NCBI GenBank assembly: GCA_015231595.1
Contig: JADGBH010000030.1
Span: 1 to 49,513, forward strand
Length of the DNA: 49,513 bases
Source of the DNA: Desulfobacterales bacterium
Lineage (GTDB): Bacteria > Desulfobacterota > Desulfobacteria > Desulfobacterales > JADGBH01
Reading direction: 5' to 3'
The notes below the pieces were generated by a model. It saw nothing but the letters and a program-made list of their open reading frames with translations, had not been told where the DNA came from and ran no database searches. The position numbers and the translations under genes were made by a program. Positions within the stretch are counted from its first letter, which is position 1, and each line of letters starts with the position of its first letter. Shown here one piece after another: positions 17,649-28,657 of this stretch.

Positions 17649-19343
17649 ATGAAATTTATTCCTACATCTTTCCAAGAACTTAAAAAATTAAAATGGCATA
17701 ATTTAGATGTTATCCTTGTAACTGGCGATACCTATATTGATTCATCTTTTATTGGTATCTCTGTAATTGGCAGGGTATTAGCTTCAGCAGGTTATAAAGT
17801 CGGTATAATTGCTCAACCTGATATTTACAGTGATAACGATATAACTCGATTAGGAGAACCAGCTTTGTTTTGGGGCGTTACGTCAGGATGCATGGATTCA
17901 ATGGTATCAAATTATACTGCTACGAAAAAAAAAAGAAATACAGATGATTTAACTCCAGGCGGGAGAAATATAAAGCGTCCAGACAGGGCGGTTATCGTAT
18001 ATACAAACCTTATAAAAAAATATTTTAAAGATACAGTTCCAATTGTTCTTGGCGGAATTGAAGCGAGTTTAAGGCGTATATCCCACTATGATTATTGGTC
18101 TAATTCTATTAAAAGATCAATATTGTTTGATTCAAAAGCGGATATTCTTGTGTATGGAATGGGTGAAAAAACTATTTTAGAACTTGCGGAAGTTATAAAA
18201 TCTAAAGGAGACATTACAAAAATAAGAGGCATTTGCTACATAAGTAAAGAAAAAATAAATGAATACATAGAACTTCCTTCCCATGATGCCGTACGTTCAG
18301 ATAAAGAAAAATTCATTGAAATGTTTAATCTCTTCTATAAAAATAGTGATCCTTTTAATTCTTTTGGTCTGTTTCAAAAACAGGATTCACGATATTTAGT
18401 TCAGAATAAACCTCAATTTCTCCTTGATACAAAATTTCTTGATGAAATCTATGAATATCCTTACGCTCGAGATGTCCACCCATATTATAAACAGGATGGA
18501 GAAGTAAGAGCTGTTTCGACAATAAAATTTTCTATTACAAGCCACAGAGGTTGTTATGGAGAATGTAATTTCTGTTCAATTTCATTGCACCAAGGCAGAA
18601 TTATAAATGAAAGAAGCGAAGAATCAATTTTACGAGAAGCGGAACACATATCAAATCTACCTGATTTTAAAGGCTATATAAGCGATATTGGAGGTCCTAC
18701 TGCAAATATGTATGGAATTGAATGTGAAAAAAAAAGAAAAAAAGGACATTGTAACGAAAAAAGATGTCTTTGGCCTAATATATGCAAGAATTTGGCAATC
18801 TCAAATAGCGGCCATGCGCGGCAAATAGGACTTTTAAAAAAATTAAGATCTTTGCCTAATATAAAAAAAGTATTTATAGGCTCAGGAATAAGATATGATA
18901 TTATTATCAATGATAAAAAATATGGCTCAAAATACCTAAGAGAGGTTGTTTTTAACCATATTTCAGGTCAATTAAAAATAGCTCCAGAACATTCAGAGGA
19001 TGAAATATTAAAAAGTATGGGAAAGCCTTTTAAACATAGCCTTATAGAATTTAAGGCTATGTTTGATGAAATAAATAAAGAAGTAGATAAAAAACAATTT
19101 TTAACATATTATTTCATAGCCGCATATCCTGATTGTAAACTTGACGATATGTATGAATTAAGAAACTTTATCAAAAGTGAGCTTAAAATTAAGCCTGAAC
19201 AAGTTCAAATATTTACTCCTACGCCTTCAACGTATTCTACTTTAATGTATTACACAGAAATAAACCCATTTGACAATAAAAGAATATATGTAGAAAAAAA
19301 TAATAAAAACAAAGAAAAACAAAAAGAAGCTATTATTTATTGA
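17649..19343 (+). CDS. YgiQ-family radical SAM protein
   Basis: This is a B12-independent-looking radical SAM protein of the YgiQ/UPF0313 family, whose reaction is not established. The N-terminal domain has the family's DVILVTGDTYIDSSFIG and LTPGGRNIKRPDRA stretches. The radical SAM cluster motif is SHRGCYGECNFCS (Cys302, Cys306, Cys309). C-terminal family motifs KIAPEHSED and QVQIFTPTPSTYSTLMYYTEINPF are present. At 564 residues it is shorter than typical YgiQ proteins of 600-700 because the C-terminal extension is nearly absent. The ribosome-binding site is weak. An epimerase gene follows after 31 nt. Confidence 0.92.
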   Translation: MKFIPTSFQELKKLKWHNLDVILVTGDTYIDSSFIGISVIGRVLASAGYKVGIIAQPDIYSDNDITRLGEPALFWGVTSGCMDSMVSNYTATKKKRNTDDLTPGGRNIKRPDRAVIVYTNLIKKYFKDTVPIVLGGIEASLRRISHYDYWSNSIKRSILFDSKADILVYGMGEKTILELAEVIKSKGDITKIRGICYISKEKINEYIELPSHDAVRSDKEKFIEMFNLFYKNSDPFNSFGLFQKQDSRYLVQNKPQFLLDTKFLDEIYEYPYARDVHPYYKQDGEVRAVSTIKFSITSHRGCYGECNFCSISLHQGRIINERSEESILREAEHISNLPDFKGYISDIGGPTANMYGIECEKKRKKGHCNEKRCLWPNICKNLAISNSGHARQIGLLKKLRSLPNIKKVFIGSGIRYDIIINDKKYGSKYLREVVFNHISGQLKIAPEHSEDEILKSMGKPFKHSLIEFKAMFDEINKEVDKKQFLTYYFIAAYPDCKLDDMYELRNFIKSELKIKPEQVQIFTPTPSTYSTLMYYTEINPFDNKRIYVEKNNKNKEKQKEAIIY

Positions 19344-19374
19344 TACGTAATAAATTTAGTATATAGGAGATAAT

Positions 19375-20346
19375 ATGAAAATTTTAATTACAGGAGGTGC
19401 TGGTTTTATAGGCTCGCACCTTGCCGAATTATACCTTGAAAATGGACATGATGTTTATATTATTGATAATCTTTCCACAGGCTCGCTAAATAATATAAAA
19501 TCTTTTCAACTTAATGATAAATTTCGTAATCATTTGTTTGTTTATATTGACACAATTTTTAATAAGAAAAAAATGACGGAACTTATCCGCAAATGTGATT
19601 TTATTTTTCATCTTGCTGCAGCTGTTGGAGTTGAATATATTCTTAAACATCCTCTCGAATCTATAAATACAAATATTCAAGGAACTCAAATTGTTCTTGA
19701 GTTATGTTCAAAGTTTAATAAAAAGGTTCTTATTACCTCGTCATCAGAGGTTTACGGTAAGCATACCCATGCGCCTTTAGTAGAAGATGATAATATAATA
19801 TATGGGCCTTCAAGTAAGTTTAGGTGGAGTTATGCCGCATCTAAGTTAATGGATGAATTTACAGCTCTTGCTTATTATCGAACAAATGGACTTAACGTAA
19901 TAATTGTAAGACTTTTTAATACTGTCGGACAAAGGCAAACTGGGGCATACGGAATGGTCATGCCAAGGTTGATTACTCAAGCATTAAAAAATATGCCTTT
20001 AACAGTATATGGTGATGGCTTGCAAACAAGGACTTTTACTTATGTCAAAGATGTAGCTCAAGGCATGTTTATGCTCATGGAAAGTCGAAGCACAGTTGGT
20101 GAAGTTTTTAATATAGGCGGAACTGAAGAAATATCTATATTAAAGCTCGCTGAAAAAATTATTGAGCAAACAGGTTCAGCTTCTAAGATAGAACTTATAC
20201 CGTATTATCAGATTTTTGATAAAAATTTTGAAGATATGCTAAGAAGAGTTCCGAGTGTTAAGAAAATTTACCGATACATTGGATTTAAGCCTGAAACTAA
20301 ACTTGATACAATATTGTCGTTAATAATTAATGATATAAAACAATAG
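19375..20346 (+). CDS. NAD-dependent nucleotide-sugar epimerase/dehydratase
   Basis: This extended short-chain dehydrogenase has 323 residues. The Rossmann glycine motif TGGAGFIGSH binds NAD at the N-terminus, DNLSTG follows strand 2, FHLAAAVGV is the second nucleotide-contact loop, and the catalytic pair is YAASK with SSSEVYG supplying the serine. RTFTYVKDVAQG and GEVFNIGG mark the sugar-nucleotide half. It most resembles UDP-glucose 4-epimerase / UDP-glucuronate decarboxylase-type proteins of surface polysaccharide synthesis; the exact substrate cannot be read. AGGAGA precedes the ATG. It is probably co-transcribed with the ygiQ-type gene. Confidence 0.9.
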   Translation: MKILITGGAGFIGSHLAELYLENGHDVYIIDNLSTGSLNNIKSFQLNDKFRNHLFVYIDTIFNKKKMTELIRKCDFIFHLAAAVGVEYILKHPLESINTNIQGTQIVLELCSKFNKKVLITSSSEVYGKHTHAPLVEDDNIIYGPSSKFRWSYAASKLMDEFTALAYYRTNGLNVIIVRLFNTVGQRQTGAYGMVMPRLITQALKNMPLTVYGDGLQTRTFTYVKDVAQGMFMLMESRSTVGEVFNIGGTEEISILKLAEKIIEQTGSASKIELIPYYQIFDKNFEDMLRRVPSVKKIYRYIGFKPETKLDTILSLIINDIKQ

Positions 20347-20411
20347 AAATTAAATATGCTGTATAGAATATTTTTGGAAGACAAGTAGTTTATAATCTTT
20401 TATTTTCGGAC

Positions 20412-23387
20412 TTAATCATGATTTGATATTGGCTTAATCCATTGAATTAATTTTTGATATAAGACTTTTGGGTCGATCGGTTTGGGGATATAATCATTCA
20501 TTCCTACTTCAAAACATTTTTCTTTATCCCCTACCATGGCATGGGCTGTCACAGCAAGTATAGGTAAATCTTTAAATTGCAAATCTGAGCGAATTTTGCG
20601 AGTAGCTTCATAACCATCCATCTCTGGCATTTGCAAGTCCATTAAAATAGCATCAAATCGTAAAGCAGATTCACTGTAAAGGATATCAATTGCTTCGATG
20701 CCATCGTTGGCAATCATTACCCACAATCCTTGAGTTTCAAGTAACTCAGTTGCTATCTGTTGGTTCAGTCTATTATCTTCAACTAATAATATGTTTGCAC
20801 CTCTGATCTGGGATAATCCTTGTATTTCTTCATCATTTGTATCCGTTGGCGAAAATGATTCTCCAGTATCTTTTAAATGGGGCATTATCCATTGTCTAAG
20901 AAGAGAGAATAACTGATCAGCCTCAATAGGTTTGCTGATATAATCATTCATACCGATTTTAATACACTCTTCTCTTACCCCGCTCATAGCATGTGCAGTC
21001 ATAGCGATGATAGGCAAATCCATGAATTTTTTATTATTTCTTATTAATTTTGTAGCTTTGTAGCCATCCATTACCGGCATTTCAACATCCATAAGGACAA
21101 GATCGTAATCGTTCTTATATAAAGAATCTATCGCTTCTTGGCCATTGTTAGCAATCTCAACGATTAGGCCAGCGCTCTCCATTATCTCTGTCGCTATCTG
21201 CTGGTTGATACTGTTATCATCGACCAGTAAAATTTTCGCCCCAGCTATTTTTTCACTTATTTCTGATCCTGTTATCAAGGCAGGTTTCTCGGTATTTGAT
21301 TGCGATGCTTCTCGATCGAATACCTGCATTATTGTATCGAACATTAGAGACGGGCTGACTGGTTTTATAAGAAATGTATCTATCCCTACTTTTTTTGCTT
21401 GTTTCATTACTTCTTCACGACCGAAGGCGGTGACCATGATTATCAAAGGAATATGTTCCAGTTTTTTATTCTCTTTTATTTGTCTTGATGTCTCTATTCC
21501 ATCCATACCTGGCATTTTCCAATCCATAAGAACTATATCATACGGATTATTCGCAGCAACTCGTTCCAATTCTTTAATCGCAGCATCCCCAGAATCAACC
21601 GTAATGGTTTCTATTTTGAAAGATTTAAGTTGATTTTCTAAAACTTCCAGAGCTACAGGATTATCATCAACTAAAAGTATTTTTAGTCCTTTAATATCGG
21701 AAGGAAAGATTAAATGCTGTTTTCTATTCGCCTGTTTACGCTCAAAAACGGCCGTGAAAGAAAAAGTGCTTCCTTTGCCTAATTCACTTTCTACTGAGAT
21801 CACTCCGTCCATCATTTCCACTAATCGTTTAGAGATTGTTAGGCCAAGCCCTGTTCCACCAAACTTACGGGTTATAGATGTATCTGCCTGAGAAAATGCA
21901 GAAAAAAGCTTTCCTATCTGTTCCTGAGTCATACCTATCCCGGAGTCAGAAACAGAAAATTTGAGAGTACAGTGATTTTTATCCTCATCCACTAATTCTG
22001 TTTTTACCATTACGTATCCATTTTTTGTAAACTTTACCGCATTGTTGGCCAGATTGAGCAATATCTGCCCAAGACGTAGGGAGTCTCCAACGAGGGTATT
22101 AGGCACATCATTAGCCATGTTGCTTATAAGCTCAATACCTTTCTCAGCTGATTTTATGGAAATCATATTAGCAATATTGTTCATAACATCATCCAGCTGA
22201 AACTCAATTGATTCCATTTCCAGCTTACCAGCCTCAACCTTGGAAAAATCGAGGATATCATTGATCAGGCCGAGCAGAGCTTTGGCTGAACTATCGATCT
22301 TGGATAGGTAATCATGTTGTTTGGTTGTAAGTTCTGTCTTCAGTGTAAGACCAGAAAAACCTATAATAGCATTTATTGGAGTACGAATCTCATGACTCAT
22401 GTTGGCCAGAAATTCGCTTTTGGCTTTTGTGGCGTTTTCGGCTTTTATTTTTGCTTCTTCAATTTCTTCCTTTTGGATTTGAAGCTTTGTATTCTTATCA
22501 TCTATTTCTTTAGTCCTATCTAAAACCATTCTTTCAAGATTTTTACTGTACTCTTCTAAATCATTATAAGAAGATTCAAGTTTTTTACTCATTTCCACAA
22601 ATGCTCTTGCTAAATGCCCTACCTCATCTTTAGATTTTATATGCACTGCCTTGTAAGCTGAAAAATTGCCTTGCGATAGCTGGTTCGCTAATTGCGTCAA
22701 AGTAATAATTGGTTTTGTAAAAGTGCTAGATAAGATAAACACGAAAATAAGGCATATTACCATAAAGCCTAATGTTCTCATGCTAAAGTTAAAGATCATT
22801 CGATTGATTTCTTGCTCAATATTTTTATTTGAGATTTCTATTTCTTTACTCATATAGCTAAGAGTATATACTATTCTGATAATACCCCACGGTTCTGTGC
22901 TTACCTTAATTGGGTTTACAACCTCAATGACAGGTTCATTATTTTCAGTATAAGAGAAAACATCAAGATTTTCTTTACTAAGGGCAATAAGATCAATTTT
23001 GCTATTCAATGTTTTGTTTATTAAATCAGGACGTGATGTGTGAACGTAAACTCTTCCTGAGGATGACAAAAGAATTACGTATTTGATTTCCTTGTTATTT
23101 TTTACACTATCATTGATAATTTCTATCACGCGTGAAAGGTTAAAGCTTGCAATATCGTTTTCGATCTGTCCTGTAAGATTGATAATGAAGCTTTTTCCAC
23201 GCTCAACCAGATTTGATTTCAAAAGCTCTATACGTTTGTCTAATTCATTGTTTAATAGCTTTTTCTGAAGGGAAATCTGTGTATATGTCAAAATGACTGC
23301 CAGCGAAACTGTGAGAAAGGTAATAGCAAAAGCAAGCTTCCATTTAATGCTTCGACTACCTTTAACTCTAAAATTTATTTTTTTCAT
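20412..23387 (-). CDS. hybrid sensor histidine kinase with three receiver domains
   Basis: The protein has 991 residues. The order is TM1 (about 17-37), an extracytoplasmic sensor (about 40-200) with a double-Cache-like look ([17 protein letters not shown]), TM2 (about 203-223), HAMP, a long coiled coil, and HisKA with His332 in MSHEIRTP. HATPase_c follows ([25 protein letters not shown]). Three complete receivers have phospho-acceptors Asp622, Asp767 and Asp917. Receivers 2 and 3 look like recent duplicates of each other ([14 protein letters not shown] and [14 protein letters not shown]). No Hpt domain is present, so a separate Hpt protein would be needed for a full relay. It follows the TonB receptor and binding-protein genes on the same strand after 128 nt. 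Confidence 0.94.
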   Translation of the reverse strand: MKKINFRVKGSRSIKWKLAFAITFLTVSLAVILTYTQISLQKKLLNNELDKRIELLKSNLVERGKSFIINLTGQIENDIASFNLSRVIEIINDSVKNNKEIKYVILLSSSGRVYVHTSRPDLINKTLNSKIDLIALSKENLDVFSYTENNEPVIEVVNPIKVSTEPWGIIRIVYTLSYMSKEIEISNKNIEQEINRMIFNFSMRTLGFMVICLIFVFILSSTFTKPIITLTQLANQLSQGNFSAYKAVHIKSKDEVGHLARAFVEMSKKLESSYNDLEEYSKNLERMVLDRTKEIDDKNTKLQIQKEEIEEAKIKAENATKAKSEFLANMSHEIRTPINAIIGFSGLTLKTELTTKQHDYLSKIDSSAKALLGLINDILDFSKVEAGKLEMESIEFQLDDVMNNIANMISIKSAEKGIELISNMANDVPNTLVGDSLRLGQILLNLANNAVKFTKNGYVMVKTELVDEDKNHCTLKFSVSDSGIGMTQEQIGKLFSAFSQADTSITRKFGGTGLGLTISKRLVEMMDGVISVESELGKGSTFSFTAVFERKQANRKQHLIFPSDIKGLKILLVDDNPVALEVLENQLKSFKIETITVDSGDAAIKELERVAANNPYDIVLMDWKMPGMDGIETSRQIKENKKLEHIPLIIMVTAFGREEVMKQAKKVGIDTFLIKPVSPSLMFDTIMQVFDREASQSNTEKPALITGSEISEKIAGAKILLVDDNSINQQIATEIMESAGLIVEIANNGQEAIDSLYKNDYDLVLMDVEMPVMDGYKATKLIRNNKKFMDLPIIAMTAHAMSGVREECIKIGMNDYISKPIEADQLFSLLRQWIMPHLKDTGESFSPTDTNDEEIQGLSQIRGANILLVEDNRLNQQIATELLETQGLWVMIANDGIEAIDILYSESALRFDAILMDLQMPEMDGYEATRKIRSDLQFKDLPILAVTAHAMVGDKEKCFEVGMNDYIPKPIDPKVLYQKLIQWIKPISNHD

Positions 23388-23515
23388 ACTTTTTTTTTCA
23401 TTCGAGGATCAAGTTGATTTTTAATAAAAATCTTTTTTTAAAGAGGAAACATTATAATTCCCCCCTTTTATAAAATTTTTTATAGGTATTTAGGGAGTTT
23501 TTTTACGATATTTTT

Positions 23516-25606
23516 TTAAAAATTCATAGAAAAAAATGCAGTTATTCTTCTGCTGATGTCTGAAGTATCTATGGGATAGTCATCATAGCGCTTATTTAAA
23601 ATATTAAAAGCTGCAAGAGCTATATCTATTTGGTTTTTTCCAAGATCAAATTGATATCCTATCCTCACATTAGCAATTACATAACTTGGAGTTTTTCCAC
23701 CTGCATGGGTATCTCGTTCTGGATTTTTCCATGTATATTCTCTCCATTCAGTGCTGTCCCTGAAATGCGCGCTTAAATTGGCGGAAAAACCATTTTTAAG
23801 TTTAAGTCTTAGTTGAGTATTTGCCATTTGAGTAGGTGTCATAACGAGAAGCTGTTTTACAATCTCCTGGTCTTCTTTCTGGTCATACCAAGTGTAGTTT
23901 ATTCTCCAGTTTAAATAGTCTGTTAGTTGAATCCTCAGTTCACCTTCAGCTCCATATTGGCGAGCATCTCCTATATTCTTAAAAGGCATAGGAATTACTG
24001 CCGATTGAAGTTTATTATCAATATAGAGATTATTAGGCTCGGCGACAAAATACACAAAATCTTTAATTTTAGAATAAAATAAGCACGTACTGAAAGTGTA
24101 TTTTGAGCTCAATTGAAGATTATAGGCAAACTCATATGTCATTGCCTTTTCAGGATTGTTTTCTTTTTGACCATATACATGTAAATAAACGTCAGGAGCA
24201 TTTAAATTGCCTTTCTTATATAAGGAAAAACGGCTATAGTAGAATTCGATGAAATCTGGATTACGGTAGGAGCTACCCCATGTTAAGCGAAAGTTATGCT
24301 TTTCCAGAAGGGAGTACATGAGCGATAGACGATGGGAAACCGAGCCGCCGGTATTTGGATGATGGTCATAACGAAGTCCTCCGTTTATTGCAAACTCATG
24401 GGAGTCGGAATTAATCATCGTATATGTGTTGTCAAAAAAAGCTCCATAAAGATTATGAGATCTCATATCATTGATGGATTCTCCATCACAGTATTGATTA
24501 GTAAAATTACCGCCCCAAACTAATTTGTCGTTTTTGAAAGGCTCGAAGTCATGTTGGAAGTCAAATGATTTTACCCCTTCGCTGAAAGCGAGATCTTTTT
24601 CGCCTAATGCCCATCCATCATTTTTATTAGAGTCTTTTATATAGCCACTTACTTTGATGCTGGGTAGTTGAGATTGGTAGGTTACAGATGCTAAATACGT
24701 ATTATGCCCGCTCCAATCTAAGGGACCGGTACTTTCTTGTAAGGTTTCAAGTTGATTTACGCTTATATAACCGCCAGAGGCATATATGGAAGAGTTTTCA
24801 TTAAGTGAATATTCTATATTCGTATTCACACGCCAATATCTCATGTTGGGATTACTTTGCCATGCAACGTAATCAGGATTATCCATAGTGTTAAATCCTG
24901 CAGATACTGTATATGAAAAGCGATCCGTAGTTATTCCTGCATACCGAGCATTGGCTGCAAAAGTATTCCATTCGCCTCCGGCTGAGGAGAACTGAAAACC
25001 TTGGTAATCTTTAGTTTTTTTTGTGATAATATTTATTACACCGAACATGGCGTTGGCTCCGTATAAAGATGAGCCTGGCCCTTTCAGTACCTCAATGCGA
25101 TCAATATCATCCAGAGATATTGGTAGATAATGTAGTTTTGGAACTCCATAGACATCGAATGCCCATGGATTGCCATCAATAAGAAGGAGTACTTTATTTG
25201 CAGGTAGCTTGTGAAAACCTCTAATTCCTCCGGCTAATGGGTAAGTTGTTGTAGTATAACCCATATCGACTCCCGGGATCATCATCAGGGCGTCAGAAAG
25301 TTGCACAGCACCAGACTGCCTGATATCTTCACTAGTAATCACACTCATTGACGAAGGAGCATTTCGTAATTTCTGAGGTCTTCTTCCAGCCGTAGTAACA
25401 TACAGATTAACCAGATCCATTTCCTGCTTCGTAACTTCAGCCAGTTCTTCTATTGCCTTTAAATCTTCGTCTGTGATTTGCAATTCATCTTCAGCCAGTA
25501 ACCCAAACGGGCTGAGAAGTAAAAACAAGCTTAGAATGGTAACAATGTAAAAATATTTTCGCAATGTTTGTAAGAATAAATTAGTTTTTTTTATTATTAG
25601 TTTCAT
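23516..25606 (-). CDS. TonB-dependent outer membrane receptor, downstream copy
   Basis: This is a 696-residue gated outer-membrane channel. The signal peptide ends near LLA (residue 38). The plug domain shows NAPSSMSVITSEDIRQSGA, LSDALMMIPGVDMG, GIRGFHKLPANKVLLLIDG and IEVLKGPGSSLYGANAMFGVINIITKK. A 22-strand-type barrel with alternating aromatic strands follows and ends in Phe (FFSMNF), as needed for barrel assembly. AAGGAATT precedes the ATG. It is highly similar along its whole length to the receptor immediately upstream (12-nt gap), so a tandem duplication is clear. The substrate is not readable; the plug resembles colicin I/vitamin B12-type receptors generally. Confidence 0.93.
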   Translation of the reverse strand: MKLIIKKTNLFLQTLRKYFYIVTILSLFLLLSPFGLLAEDELQITDEDLKAIEELAEVTKQEMDLVNLYVTTAGRRPQKLRNAPSSMSVITSEDIRQSGAVQLSDALMMIPGVDMGYTTTTYPLAGGIRGFHKLPANKVLLLIDGNPWAFDVYGVPKLHYLPISLDDIDRIEVLKGPGSSLYGANAMFGVINIITKKTKDYQGFQFSSAGGEWNTFAANARYAGITTDRFSYTVSAGFNTMDNPDYVAWQSNPNMRYWRVNTNIEYSLNENSSIYASGGYISVNQLETLQESTGPLDWSGHNTYLASVTYQSQLPSIKVSGYIKDSNKNDGWALGEKDLAFSEGVKSFDFQHDFEPFKNDKLVWGGNFTNQYCDGESINDMRSHNLYGAFFDNTYTMINSDSHEFAINGGLRYDHHPNTGGSVSHRLSLMYSLLEKHNFRLTWGSSYRNPDFIEFYYSRFSLYKKGNLNAPDVYLHVYGQKENNPEKAMTYEFAYNLQLSSKYTFSTCLFYSKIKDFVYFVAEPNNLYIDNKLQSAVIPMPFKNIGDARQYGAEGELRIQLTDYLNWRINYTWYDQKEDQEIVKQLLVMTPTQMANTQLRLKLKNGFSANLSAHFRDSTEWREYTWKNPERDTHAGGKTPSYVIANVRIGYQFDLGKNQIDIALAAFNILNKRYDDYPIDTSDISRRITAFFSMNF

Positions 25607-25618
25607 GTTATTAATTCC

Positions 25619-27679
25619 TTAAAAATTGCATGATAAAAATATAGTTATTCTGCGCCCAATATCTGATGTATCTATAGGATAAGCATCATATTGCTTATCT
25701 AAAATATTAAAAGCCGCAATAGCTATCTCCATCTGGCTCTGTTTAATATCAAATTGATAACCTACCCTCGCATTGGCTATTACGTAACTGGGAGCTTCTC
25801 CACCTACGTGTGTATCTCGTTCTGGGCTTTTCCATGTGTATTCTCTCCATTTAGTGCTGTCCCTGAAATGAACGCTCATATTGGCAGAAAATCCATTTTC
25901 AAGTTTAAGCCTTAGCTGGGTATTTGCCATTTGTTTAGGTGTCATAGATAGAAGCTGTTTTACAATTTCCTGCTCTTCCTTCTGGTCATACCACGTGTAA
26001 TTTATTATCCAGTTTAAATAATCTGTCAGTTGAATTTTAAGCTCCACTTCAGCACCATATTGATGAGCATCTCCTATATTTATAAAAGGCATAGGAATTA
26101 CAGCGGCTTTAAGCGTATTATCAAAATAAAGGTTATCTGGCTCGGCCACAAAATACACAAAATCTTTAATCTTAGAATAAAACAAGCAAGCACTTAAATT
26201 GTATTTTGAGCTCCATTGGAGGTTGTAGGCAAATTCATAAGTCATTGCCTTTTCAGGATCATTTTTTTCATGGCCAAATACATGCAAATAAACGTCAGGA
26301 GAATTTAAATCTCCATTTTGATATAATGAATAACGGCTAACGTAAGATTCTATAAAATCTGGGTTGCGGTAGGAACTACCCCATGTCAGCCTAAAATTGT
26401 GTGTTTGTTGAAGAGAATACATAAGGGATAGCCGGTGGGAAGTTGACCCCCCAATATTGGGATGATGGTCGTAACGGATTCCTCCATTTACGGATAATTC
26501 ATGGGAATCGGAATCAAGTATAGTATATGTGTTATCAAAAAATGTTCCATATAAATTGTGTGACCTCATATTATTTATGGATTGTCCTTCACAGTATTGA
26601 TTCGTAAAATTGGCTCCCCAAAGCAACTTGTCATTTTTGAAAGGCTCGAAGTCATGTTGAAAATCAAGGGATTTTACTCCTTGTTGAAACTCAAGAGATT
26701 TCTCACCCAGTGCCCATCCGGCACCTCCGTTTGCATCTTTTATATAGCCACTTATCTTAATATTGGGTTTCAGGGACTGGTAGCTTATGGAGGCTAAATA
26801 GGTATTTTCCCCGCTCCAGTCATTGGGGCCTGTAGTTTCTGCCAATGGCTCCAGACTATCCACCTTCATGTAGGTTCCTGAGCAAGATATAGAAGTATCA
26901 TCTGTAATAGAATACGTCATATTTGTATTTAATTTCCAGTACCGTTGGCTGGGATCTCTCTGCCATGCAACATAATCCGGATTTGCCATCATGTTAAATT
27001 CTGTCGATATTCCATATAAAAAATTTTTCCCTGATGCTCCGCCATATCTGCCGTTGGCTACAAGCGTGTTCCATTCTCCAGCAATTATATTGGATTGGAA
27101 TCCTTGATAGTCTTTAGGTTTTTTTGTGATAATATTAATTACACCGAACATGGCATTGGCTCCGTATATAGATGAACCAGGACCTTTCAGTACTTCAATG
27201 CGATCAATATCATACATGGAAATGGGAAGGTAACATAGGTTTGGAGTTCCATAATTATCTGCCATCCAAGGATTACCATCAATAAGAAGTATTATTTTGT
27301 TTAATGGCAGTTTGTGGAATCCTCGAATCCCGCCAGCCAATGGAGCGGTAGGGGTAGTGTATGCTATATCAACTCCAGGTATCATCATTAGAGCTTCTGA
27401 AAGTTGCACTGCACCAGATTGCTTTATATCTTCACTCGTAACCACGCTTATGGAAGAAGGTGCTTTCCACCTATTTTGAGGCCTTCTAGCAGCGGTAATA
27501 ATTTCATCTTTATACATCTCCGCTTTCATATATTTATTTTCTTTCTCTATGGCGCTCAATATATCAGGATCTATATCATCAAAGGTATCACTATAGGAAG
27601 AGATAGAGAAGAATAGAAGAAATAATAATATAAAATTTATCATAAACACTCTTTTCTTCAATAAATAAAAGATAAACAT
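25619..27679 (-). CDS. TonB-dependent outer membrane receptor, upstream copy
   Basis: This is a 686-residue paralogue of the downstream receptor, sharing the plug motifs (APSSISVVTSEDIKQSGAVQ, IEVLKGPGSSIYGANAMFG) and the barrel. It differs mainly in the signal peptide, the N-terminal 40 mature residues and scattered barrel positions. It ends in Phe (FLSCNF). AAGGAGAC lies 4-5 nt before the ATG at 27679 and supports that start over an internal Met at residue 13. It is 63 nt downstream of the binding-protein gene. Keeping two near-identical receptors suggests different but related ligands or dosage. Confidence 0.93.
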   Translation of the reverse strand: MFIFYLLKKRVFMINFILLFLLFFSISSYSDTFDDIDPDILSAIEKENKYMKAEMYKDEIITAARRPQNRWKAPSSISVVTSEDIKQSGAVQLSEALMMIPGVDIAYTTPTAPLAGGIRGFHKLPLNKIILLIDGNPWMADNYGTPNLCYLPISMYDIDRIEVLKGPGSSIYGANAMFGVINIITKKPKDYQGFQSNIIAGEWNTLVANGRYGGASGKNFLYGISTEFNMMANPDYVAWQRDPSQRYWKLNTNMTYSITDDTSISCSGTYMKVDSLEPLAETTGPNDWSGENTYLASISYQSLKPNIKISGYIKDANGGAGWALGEKSLEFQQGVKSLDFQHDFEPFKNDKLLWGANFTNQYCEGQSINNMRSHNLYGTFFDNTYTILDSDSHELSVNGGIRYDHHPNIGGSTSHRLSLMYSLQQTHNFRLTWGSSYRNPDFIESYVSRYSLYQNGDLNSPDVYLHVFGHEKNDPEKAMTYEFAYNLQWSSKYNLSACLFYSKIKDFVYFVAEPDNLYFDNTLKAAVIPMPFINIGDAHQYGAEVELKIQLTDYLNWIINYTWYDQKEEQEIVKQLLSMTPKQMANTQLRLKLENGFSANMSVHFRDSTKWREYTWKSPERDTHVGGEAPSYVIANARVGYQFDIKQSQMEIAIAAFNILDKQYDAYPIDTSDIGRRITIFLSCNF

Positions 27680-27742
27680 GCCGTCTCCTTAATTATTTTA
27701 AATTATAAAACATCTTATAACACGTTAATATCACAACTTTTT

Positions 27743-28657
27743 CTACTTGAGTATAATATCAGCAGAGCGAAGAGCTTCCTTAACATAAGGCAAACCATAT
27801 TCATCTGCCTTTTTTTGATTGAAGATTACATAGGAGCCTGCTGGAAATTGTATCTTGTCTTTAACTTCTTCGCCTTTAAAAATTTGTGTAATTATATCTG
27901 CAGCTTGTCTTCCAATTGTTGCATCATCAACTGCGACAACGAGAACAGCACCGCATTTCGCTAATGCTTCATGATAAGTGAATACTGGTAGTTTATTTTG
28001 ATCACATTCTTTCAAAATCCGGAATATATTTTTTTTATCAGACATAATTGCAGGCTCTGATATCATCCAAAAGGCATCAATTTTACCTATAAGATTATCT
28101 AATCCTATATTTTTAGTAGTTTCTTGTCCTACAAGTTCCACACCAAGTTTTTTTGCTTCTATCTTGGATTGATTGAACCATTCTTCTGTATATTCTTTGC
28201 TGTATATAATTCCAATTCTTTGGATATTAGGAAAAAAATATCGAAATATAAAAATCTGCATTCCTGCATGTAGTTCACCAGAAATACCGTACATTTTTGA
28301 AGTCATAGGAAAACGCAGCCAGTTTACTACTGAAGAAAATACTATAACTGTCTTATTATGGGCATATTTATTGGCTAATAAAAACGATTTTGTTCCTATT
28401 GTATAAATAAGGTCTGGAGATTGGTTCGAAAGAAATAATTTTAGTTTTTTTTCTTCCCATTCATCATTAGAAACATCTGCTTCTAAAGCAGTATAAATTA
28501 TGGATTCATTGAATTCGTTTTGAACAATAGTGTATTTATCTACCGACTTATCCGAATTTAGTACAATGAGCTTAGGATCATTACTACCTGCTTCAGTAAT
28601 TTGCAATCCCAATAAAAGAAAAACAATACATATTATTAAAATTATTCTTGAAATCAT
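27743..28657 (-). CDS. ABC-type substrate-binding protein (PF04392-like)
   Basis: The 304 residues have a signal peptide cut after TEA (Ala23). The mature part resembles the ABC_sub_bind (PF04392) family: a type I periplasmic fold with IQRIGIIYSKEYTEEW, IDAFWMISEPAIM, LPVFTYHEALAKCGAVLVVAVDDATIG and a terminal EYGLPY. Its start abuts the stop of the gene before it (28658), so they are coupled. No permease or ATPase gene is present. It may feed the TonB receptors' ligand onward or present it to the hybrid kinase; this is inferred from position. Confidence 0.82.
   Translation of the reverse strand: MISRIILIICIVFLLLGLQITEAGSNDPKLIVLNSDKSVDKYTIVQNEFNESIIYTALEADVSNDEWEEKKLKLFLSNQSPDLIYTIGTKSFLLANKYAHNKTVIVFSSVVNWLRFPMTSKMYGISGELHAGMQIFIFRYFFPNIQRIGIIYSKEYTEEWFNQSKIEAKKLGVELVGQETTKNIGLDNLIGKIDAFWMISEPAIMSDKKNIFRILKECDQNKLPVFTYHEALAKCGAVLVVAVDDATIGRQAADIITQIFKGEEVKDKIQFPAGSYVIFNQKKADEYGLPYVKEALRSADIILK

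Noticed and set aside
21145..21633. 162-codon plus-strand open frame inside the three-receiver kinase gene
   Set aside because: Antisense to intact receiver domains with no ribosome-binding site; a shadow of the real coding frame. The same holds for antisense frames in copA and the cyclase gene.
23416..23439. GATTTTT/AAAAATC hairpin followed by seven T on the plus strand
   Set aside because: Looks like an intrinsic terminator, but no plus-strand gene ends there; it lies between two minus-strand genes, where its orientation is wrong.
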